43,115 nt of DNA, taken from Streptacidiphilus pinicola (GTDB lineage Bacteria; Actinomycetota; Actinomycetes; Streptomycetales; Streptomycetaceae). The stretch lies in contig NZ_QKYN01000012.1 of NCBI RefSeq assembly GCF_003258295.1, forward strand, positions 1 to 43,115. The letters are read 5' to 3'. Position numbers and translations under genes: made by a program. Shown piece after piece: positions 38,314 through 43,115 of this stretch. Positions within the stretch are counted from its first letter, which is position 1, and each line of letters opens with the position of its first letter. The notes under the pieces are model-generated. The model saw only the letters and a program-made list of their open reading frames with translations. It was not told where the DNA came from and did not search any database.

Positions 38314-38350
38314 GAGGCCCCCGCACCGCGTGCAGCGGTGCGGGGGCCTC
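38314..38350. terminator. Terminator of the minus-strand biosynthetic operon
   Basis: A 16-bp perfect stem (38314-38329 with 38335-38350) with a 5-nt loop lies 7 bp past the stop of the adenylation gene on the minus strand. It is back to back with the previous hairpin. Confidence 0.92.
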
Positions 38351-38357
38351 TGGTGGT

Positions 38358-40457
38358 TCAGCGCGCGGCGCGCGCCGTCGCGGCGAGCGCCTTGCGGTCG
38401 ACCTTGCCGTTGCGGGTGAGCGGGAAGCTCTCCACCACCGTCCACAGCGCGGGCACCATGTACGACGGCAATTGCCGCTCCAGCGCGAGCCGCAGCGCCA
38501 CCGGGTCGGCACCCGCCTCCGTCGCGGGGACGACCGCGGCGACCAGACGCTTGCTCGCGCTGTCCGCGCCGACGGCGAAGACCAGCGCGTCCTGCACGCC
38601 CGGCACCCGGGCGAGCACCGCCGCGATGGCGGCCGGCTCGACGCGGTAGCCGCGCAGCTTCACCTGGTCGTCCGCGCGGCCGAGGAACCGCAGCCGGCCG
38701 CGCCCGTCCAGCCGGACCAGGTCCCCGGTCCGGTAGAGCCGCTCCGGAACGTCCGGCGAGAAGCGGCCGAACCGCCGCGCCGTCTCCTCCGGATCGCCCA
38801 GGTAGCCGGTGGCCAGCCCGTCGCCGGAGGTGTACAACTCGCCCACGGCGCCGGGCGGCAGCAGTCGGCACCGGTCGTCGAGCACGTACACGCGGGTACC
38901 CGGCACGGGCACGCCGATGGGGAGCGGGCCGTCCACGTCCGCCGGGTCGGCGACCGAGTGGGTGGTGGTGAAGGTGGTGTTCTCGGTGGGTCCGTAGCCG
39001 TTGGTGACGACCAGGCCCGGGTGCTCCTCGAGCAGCCGGGCCACGTGCTGGTGCGGGACGACGTCGCCGCCGGAGAGCACCTGCCGCAGCCCGGCGAGCG
39101 AGCGCGGCGCGAACTCGGCGAGCAGCCGGAACAGTCCGGCGGTGAACCAGGCGACGGTGACGCCGCGTTCGACGAGGAAGTCGCCCAGCTCGGTCGGGGA
39201 GGGCAGCGGCTCGTCGTAGACCTCCAGGGTCGCGCCGGTGAGCAGCGCGCCCCACAGCTCCAGCGTGGAGGCGTCGAAGGCCAGCGGCGACAGCCGCAGC
39301 ACCCGGTCGCCCGGCCCGAGCCGGACGTAGTCGGCGCCGTGGACCAGCCGGACCACGCCGCGGTGCGGCACGCAGACGCCCTTGGGCTCCCCGGTGGAGC
39401 CGGAGGTGAAGGCCACGTAGGCGAGGCGGTCGCCCGCCCCGGACGGCAGCGCGGGCACCTCCTCGACGCACTCCTCCCAGCCCGGGACCCATACCGGAAC
39501 CGCCGGAACGCCCGCCGGGGCCTCGTCCCGCGGGCCGTGCAGCACGGCCGTGGGACGGCACTTGGCGACGATGCGGGCCAGGTGCGCGGCCGGCGCGCCG
39601 AGATCGACGCCGACGTAGGCGGCGCCGGCCAGGGCGATGCCCAGCACGGCCACCGCCTCCGCCACGGACCGGTCCAGTCCGACCAGCACGGTGTCGCCGG
39701 GCCGGACCCCGGCCTCGGCCAGCAGGCGGGCCTGGGCCGTCGCCGCCCGCTCCAGTTGACGGTAGGTCAGTTCGGTGTCGCCGTGGCGGACCGCGACGGT
39801 GTCCGGCAGCCGGTCGGCGACCTGCCGGAACAGCTGCTCCAGCGGGGCGTCGGGGAAGTGCCGGCCGGTGTCGTTGACCGCGGCCAGCCGTGCGCGCCGG
39901 TCCGCGGAGACGGCCCGGACGTCCTCCACCGGCCCCGAGGCGCCGGCCAGTTCGGCGGCGGCCGCGAGCAGGTCGGCGGCGAATCCGGTGAGCTCTGCCT
40001 CGGTCCAGACGCCCGCGCGGCAGGCCAGCGAGCCGGAGCGGTCCGTGCCGCGCCAGTCGGCGCGCAGCGCGACCTCGACGCCGTCCCCGGGCTCCGCGTC
40101 CGGACCGAAGGCGGCACGGGCCTCGCCCGCGTCGCCCGCAGCCTCAACGGCCGGGTCGCGCAGCAGGCGTTCGGTGGCGGCCAGCAGGTCGTCGGTGCCG
40201 CGCTCCTCCTGGATCTCGACGTCGAGGGTGCCCGTGCCGCAGCGCACCGGCACGATCCGGCACCCGGTCCAGCGGGTGAGCGTCACCGCGTACGCGGCGA
40301 GCAGCAGGGCGTCGGGCCCGACGCCGAGCTTGGCGCAGCGGGTGGCGATCTCCGCCCGCAGCCGCGCGTCCGGGTCCACCAAAGCCCTCAGGGCCGGGCC
40401 TCCCGAGGAGGCCTGGCCCTGAAGGTCGGTGGGGAAGTCCATACGGTCTTCCGCCAT
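38358..40457 (-). CDS. Stand-alone adenylation protein with a truncated condensation domain
   Basis: A 699-residue protein. Residues about 20-185 match only the C-terminal half of a condensation domain (GVGPDALLLAAYAVTLTRWT, then WTEAELTGFAADLLAAAAEL, RRARLAAVNDT); the half with HHxxxDG is absent, so it cannot condense. Residues about 190-690 are a full adenylation domain: A3 FTSGSTGEPKG, A5 NGYGPTENTTF, A7 YRTGDLVRLD, A8 DQVKLRGYRVEP and A10 NGKVDRKAL. The specificity code by manual alignment is D-A-L-W-L-G-G-T-F-K, identical to the C-A-PCP protein. It starts 3 bp after the discrete PCP stop and probably charges that PCP. It is the last gene of the minus operon. Confidence 0.92.
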   Translation of the reverse strand: MAEDRMDFPTDLQGQASSGGPALRALVDPDARLRAEIATRCAKLGVGPDALLLAAYAVTLTRWTGCRIVPVRCGTGTLDVEIQEERGTDDLLAATERLLRDPAVEAAGDAGEARAAFGPDAEPGDGVEVALRADWRGTDRSGSLACRAGVWTEAELTGFAADLLAAAAELAGASGPVEDVRAVSADRRARLAAVNDTGRHFPDAPLEQLFRQVADRLPDTVAVRHGDTELTYRQLERAATAQARLLAEAGVRPGDTVLVGLDRSVAEAVAVLGIALAGAAYVGVDLGAPAAHLARIVAKCRPTAVLHGPRDEAPAGVPAVPVWVPGWEECVEEVPALPSGAGDRLAYVAFTSGSTGEPKGVCVPHRGVVRLVHGADYVRLGPGDRVLRLSPLAFDASTLELWGALLTGATLEVYDEPLPSPTELGDFLVERGVTVAWFTAGLFRLLAEFAPRSLAGLRQVLSGGDVVPHQHVARLLEEHPGLVVTNGYGPTENTTFTTTHSVADPADVDGPLPIGVPVPGTRVYVLDDRCRLLPPGAVGELYTSGDGLATGYLGDPEETARRFGRFSPDVPERLYRTGDLVRLDGRGRLRFLGRADDQVKLRGYRVEPAAIAAVLARVPGVQDALVFAVGADSASKRLVAAVVPATEAGADPVALRLALERQLPSYMVPALWTVVESFPLTRNGKVDRKALAATARAAR

Positions 40458-40460
40458 GGT

Positions 40461-40721
40461 TCATCCCTCCAGCAACGCGGCCTGGCCGCGCACCGTGCCG
40501 GCCCGCAGCACGTCCATGGTGCGCACCGGCACGCCGGTGGCCTGGCGGATCCGCTCCACCAGGGCCACCAGCAGCAGCGAGTCGCCGCCGGCGTCGAAGA
40601 AGTTGGTGTCCTGCGGTACCGACTCGGTGTCGGCGGTCTCGAGGACCTCCGCCCACAACGAGCGGACCAGGGCGATCCGGTCGTCGGCGGTGGCGATGCC
40701 GGCCAGAAGGGGCTGCGTCAT
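40461..40721 (-). CDS. Discrete peptidyl carrier protein no. 2
   Basis: An 86-residue carrier protein with the phosphopantetheine motif FFDAGGDSLLLVALV (Ser48) and normal flanking helices (RIALVRSLWAEVLE, VERIRQATGVPV). Its ATG overlaps the P450 stop by 4 bp (ATGA) and it lies 3 bp before the adenylation gene. The P450-PCP-A arrangement is that of systems which load an amino acid on a dedicated carrier and hydroxylate it there (novobiocin, nikkomycin, skyllamycin precedents). Confidence 0.93.
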   Translation of the reverse strand: MTQPLLAGIATADDRIALVRSLWAEVLETADTESVPQDTNFFDAGGDSLLLVALVERIRQATGVPVRTMDVLRAGTVRGQAALLEG

Positions 40722-42004
40722 GATCGAACCTCCAGCGATGCGGGTGAGTGGGAACGGCGACGTGCGGTGATCGGGACGTGCTTGTAGCCCGAGGCGAAGT
40801 TGGAGATCAGCCGCTCCGGCCGGCCGGCCGGGCGGAAGTCGTGGTAGCGGGTGAAGAGTTCGTCGAAGAGCACGCCCAGCGTGGTGCGGGCGACGCTGTG
40901 GCCCACGCAGTAGTGCGGGCCGATGCCGAAGGCCAGGTGCTTGTTGGGGCGGCGGCGCAGGTCGAAGCGCTCCGGCTCGGCGAAGACCGACCCGTCCCGG
41001 TTGGCCCCGCCGAGCCAGACCACCACGGCGTCGCCCGCCGCGACGGGCGTGCCGCGCAGGACGGTGTCCCTGGTGGCGTAGCGCATCACGTGGTTGACCG
41101 GGGAGGCCCAGCGCAGCGCCTCGGCGTAGCCGGACTCGTTCAGCTCCGGGTGCGCCGCCCAGTCGGCGAGCACCTCGGAGCCGGCGAACTCGGCCAGCAC
41201 GAAGGTGGGTGCGTGGGGCGTGGTGACATTGGCGCCCAGCAGCAGGCTGTAGCAGTTGGAGATGACCTCGCCGGGCGACATCAGGCGGCCCTCGAAACGG
41301 GTCGACAGCAGGGCGCTCAGCAGGTCCGTGCCGAGGTGCTCGGAGCGGTGCGCTATCAGGTCCTGGAAGTAGCCGAACAGCTCCAGACGGGCCGTCATCA
41401 AGGTGGCGGCGCGGCCGCCGGGCTCCTGGAACTCCGGGTCGTCGGCGGCGATGCACATGGTGGTGGCCCGGGTGAGCCACTCCCAGTCGGTGCGCGGCAG
41501 TGCCATCATCGTGCCGGTGACCCACATCGGCATCGCCATCATCGCGCTGGCGAAGTCGAAGACCCCGCCGTCGCCCAGCGGTTCCAGCAGCTCCACCACG
41601 AGCGCGCGGATCTGCTCCCGCTCCTTGGCCACGGCCTTGCTGGTCAGCGCGCGCTTGAGCCGGGCCTGCCGGGCGGTGTGCAGCGGCGGGTCGGTGACGG
41701 CCAACTGCTGGCCGCCGGCCGGGTCGTCGGTGCCCAGCAGGTCCAGCAGGGTGCCGCGCTCGGAGGTGTAGGTGTCGGTGTCCCGCAGCACCAGGTCCGC
41801 CTCGCGGTAGTGCACCACGGACCAGAAGCCGCGGTCCGCGTCCACCTGCTGCCAGTGCAGGCCGTCGCGCTCGCGCAGCTCGCGCCAGAGCCGCGGCGCG
41901 TCGCCGTGGCTGTACAGCCGCGGATCGACCAGGTCGGGCCCGGCCGGGGCGAACGGGCACCGGCCGGCCGGCTCCCGGGTCGCGGGCGCCTCGGTGACGG
42001 TCAT
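40718..42004 (-). CDS. Cytochrome P450 no. 2 (coupled to PCP and adenylation genes)
   Basis: A 428-residue P450. The heme loop reads FGIGPHYCVGHSVAR with Cys366 as ligand, and EALRWASPVNHVMR holds the ExxR pair. The I-helix reads LLLGANVTTPHAP, so the usual acid before Thr is missing (GANVTT instead of AGxET/AGxDT); such changes are known in P450s that act on carrier-bound substrates or do unusual chemistry. ATG at 42004 has AAGGAGG upstream and overlaps the stop of the thioesterase gene, and its own stop overlaps the PCP start, so thioesterase, P450 and PCP are coupled. Beta-hydroxylation of a PCP-bound aliphatic amino acid is the leading guess. Confidence 0.92.
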   Translation of the reverse strand: MTVTEAPATREPAGRCPFAPAGPDLVDPRLYSHGDAPRLWRELRERDGLHWQQVDADRGFWSVVHYREADLVLRDTDTYTSERGTLLDLLGTDDPAGGQQLAVTDPPLHTARQARLKRALTSKAVAKEREQIRALVVELLEPLGDGGVFDFASAMMAMPMWVTGTMMALPRTDWEWLTRATTMCIAADDPEFQEPGGRAATLMTARLELFGYFQDLIAHRSEHLGTDLLSALLSTRFEGRLMSPGEVISNCYSLLLGANVTTPHAPTFVLAEFAGSEVLADWAAHPELNESGYAEALRWASPVNHVMRYATRDTVLRGTPVAAGDAVVVWLGGANRDGSVFAEPERFDLRRRPNKHLAFGIGPHYCVGHSVARTTLGVLFDELFTRYHDFRPAGRPERLISNFASGYKHVPITARRRSHSPASLEVRS

Positions 42005-42744
42005 CGCTCCCCGCCTCCTTCGAGTTCGTCGACGACGGTGCGCAGCAGGGTGGCCGCGCGCTCCGTCTCGGTCAGGTACATGTGGCTGCCCTCGACCTCG
42101 ACGCAGCGGAACCCCGCGGTCGTCTCGGCGGCCCACTGGGCCGCCTCGGCGGCGCTGACCAGCTGGTCGTCACGGCCGCGCAACGAAGTGACCGGCACGT
42201 CCAACAGCACGTCGTGGGCCGAGCGGTAGTCCTCGTGCATGGTGTTGTCGGCACGCAGGAACGGCATCATCACCTGGAGCAGCTCGGGGTGGTCCATGGC
42301 CGGGTGGCGGTAGCCGGCCACCCGGCGCAGGCCCTCCAGGAAGGCCTCGTCGTCGAGGTGGCTGACCCGCTCCACCTGCCGCAGCCGCGGCCCGGGGGCA
42401 CCGCTGACCAGCAGCCGGGCGACGGGGCGCCCCTTGGCGGTCAGCCGGCGGGTCAGCTCGTAGGAGAGCTCCGCGCCGAGGCTGTGGCCGAAGAGCGCCA
42501 CCCGCGAGGCGGCCTCGCCGAGGGCGTCGAGCTGGTCGAGCACCCAGGGCAGGGCGTCGTCCATGGCGGTGTCGACGTCGGTGTGCGGCGTCTCGAAGTA
42601 CCGCTCCTCACGTCCGGGGAGCTGCACGGGCAGCAGGGTCAGCCCCTGCGGCGTGAGCGTGCGCCACTTGCGGAAGAAGCCGGCGCCGGCGCCGGCGAAC
42701 GGCAGGCAGACCAGGGTGGTCGGGGTGGTCGGGGTGGTGGTCAC
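42001..42744 (-). CDS. Type II thioesterase (third of three)
   Basis: A 247-residue alpha/beta hydrolase: LVCLPFAGAGAGFFRKWRTL, nucleophile elbow LFGHSLGAELSYELTRRL (Ser in GHSLG), LRGRDDQLVSAAEAAQW and VEGSHMYL for the acid and His. It belongs to the GrsT-type family. The start is GTG 42744 within a run encoding TTTPTTPTT; AAGGG lies somewhat far upstream. The stop overlaps the P450 start by 4 bp. It is a good candidate for releasing the hydroxylated amino acid from PCP no. 2. Confidence 0.92.
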   Translation of the reverse strand: MTTTPTTPTTLVCLPFAGAGAGFFRKWRTLTPQGLTLLPVQLPGREERYFETPHTDVDTAMDDALPWVLDQLDALGEAASRVALFGHSLGAELSYELTRRLTAKGRPVARLLVSGAPGPRLRQVERVSHLDDEAFLEGLRRVAGYRHPAMDHPELLQVMMPFLRADNTMHEDYRSAHDVLLDVPVTSLRGRDDQLVSAAEAAQWAAETTAGFRCVEVEGSHMYLTETERAATLLRTVVDELEGGGER

Positions 42745-42760
42745 GGTGGTCGTCGTCCCT

Positions 42761-42967
42761 TCAGGCCGCGTGGCCGTGCTCGGCGGTCGGCGCCAGGCCG
42801 GACCAGCGGGCGAGCACCAGCTGCGGGTCGCCCTCGGCGAGGTCCCGCAGCAGCGCGGCGACCTGGTCCGCCCCGCGCACGCTGCAGACCCGTCGGCAGC
42901 GGTAGGTGATGAGCACGACGTTCTCCTCGGAGTGCCGTTGGTAACCGAAGTACGGTGGACGGTTCAT
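42761..42967 (-). CDS. Small protein of unknown function
   Basis: A 68-residue protein (MNRPPYFGYQRHSEENVVLI, CRRVCSVRGADQVAALLRDL, PQLVLARWSGLAP) with two cysteines in YRCRRVCS. It is in the position and size range where MbtH proteins occur, but none of the MbtH signature (NPFDD, SLWP, GW, W..MRP) is present. It lacks a signal peptide. The ATG at 42967 follows AGAAGGC. It is 16 bp upstream of the thioesterase start and in the same operon, so it is likely a pathway protein of unknown role. Confidence 0.6.
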   Translation of the reverse strand: MNRPPYFGYQRHSEENVVLITYRCRRVCSVRGADQVAALLRDLAEGDPQLVLARWSGLAPTAEHGHAA

Positions 42968-43022
42968 CGCTGACTGCCTTCTTTCGCCTGGGACCTGGAA
43001 GGGGGTGGGCGACGCGTGCCGC

Positions 43023-43115
43023 TCAGACGGTCTGGACCTCGCGCACGGGTGCGACGGCGGGCTCGGTTGTCGGCACCGACGTCGGGCCGGTGATCCGCAG
43101 GAACCTCAGCACCGG
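43023..43115 (-). CDS. C-terminal fragment of an unknown protein (cut by window edge)
   Basis: An open frame enters from the right edge and ends at TGA 43025-43023 with 30 codons visible: PVLRFLRITGPTSVPTTEPA and a VAPVREVQTV end. The Pro/Thr/Val-rich tail is not diagnostic. It lies 55 bp upstream of the small-protein gene on the same strand, so it probably belongs to the minus operon. The cluster therefore continues beyond this window. Confidence 0.5.
   Translation of the reverse strand, partial: PVLRFLRITGPTSVPTTEPAVAPVREVQTV

Noticed and set aside
42761-42967. MbtH-like protein
   Set aside because: Position and size fit, but none of the MbtH residues (NPFDD, SLWP, MRP) is present.

Overview
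The window is high-GC actinobacterial chromosome and almost certainly comes from the family Streptomycetaceae (Streptomyces, Kitasatospora or a close relative). The evidence is the rex-hemA-hemC-hemD-hemB order, the first codons of a BldN-like sigma factor, chaplin and rodlin genes for aerial hyphae, a chitinase with a DasR-type operator, and GC-biased codons with almost no TTA. No rRNA, tRNA, insertion sequence or CRISPR array was seen.

Layout. (1) 1-8620, conserved core: the start of bldN (minus, cut by the window edge and lying in a 40-bp perfect inverted repeat), a HAD phosphatase, a glutaredoxin-like protein, a DnaQ-type exonuclease, then the redox repressor gene rex with its own operator and the heme genes hemA, hemC, a cobA-hemD fusion and hemB. 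rex-hemA-hemC-hemD are coupled by 4-bp ATGA/GTGA overlaps, and a strong hairpin ends the unit. (2) 8660-13000, surface-protein island: two tandem rodlin-like genes, two small secreted Pro/Leu-rich proteins and five short chaplins, one with a His/Trp/Asp-rich tail. BldN is known to drive chaplin and rodlin genes, so regulator and targets sit together. (3) 13180-20351, mixed secreted and membrane functions: lipoprotein, GH18 chitinase, MerR regulator, lipase-maturation-factor-like membrane protein, MFS transporter and a secreted SLT-domain protein.

(4) 20509 to the right edge, a nonribosomal peptide (NRPS) cluster that is cut off at 43115. The plus-strand operon (28168-38224) encodes a P450, a C-A-PCP synthetase, a SyrB2-type nonheme iron halogenase with the diagnostic His-Gln-Ala facial motif, a discrete carrier protein, a methyltransferase, a type II thioesterase, a PLP aminotransferase and a 2-oxo-acid C-methyltransferase-like protein. 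The convergent minus-strand operon (43115 to 38358) encodes an unknown C-terminal fragment, an unknown small protein, another thioesterase, a second P450, a second discrete carrier protein and a stand-alone adenylation protein carrying only the C-terminal half of a condensation domain. By manual alignment both adenylation domains have the same ten-residue specificity code (DALWLGGTFK), close to the known valine code. A further thioesterase, an AfsR-like SARP, an XRE/NB-ARC regulator and an MFS exporter lie on the left side.

Reading of the system (inference): a short, probably dipeptide-scale, chlorinated and oxidised product built from one or two aliphatic amino acids. Halogenation and P450 oxidation would occur on carrier-bound residues, and a beta-methylated amino acid may be supplied by the aminotransferase/C-methyltransferase pair. 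I do not recognise this gene combination as a described pathway.
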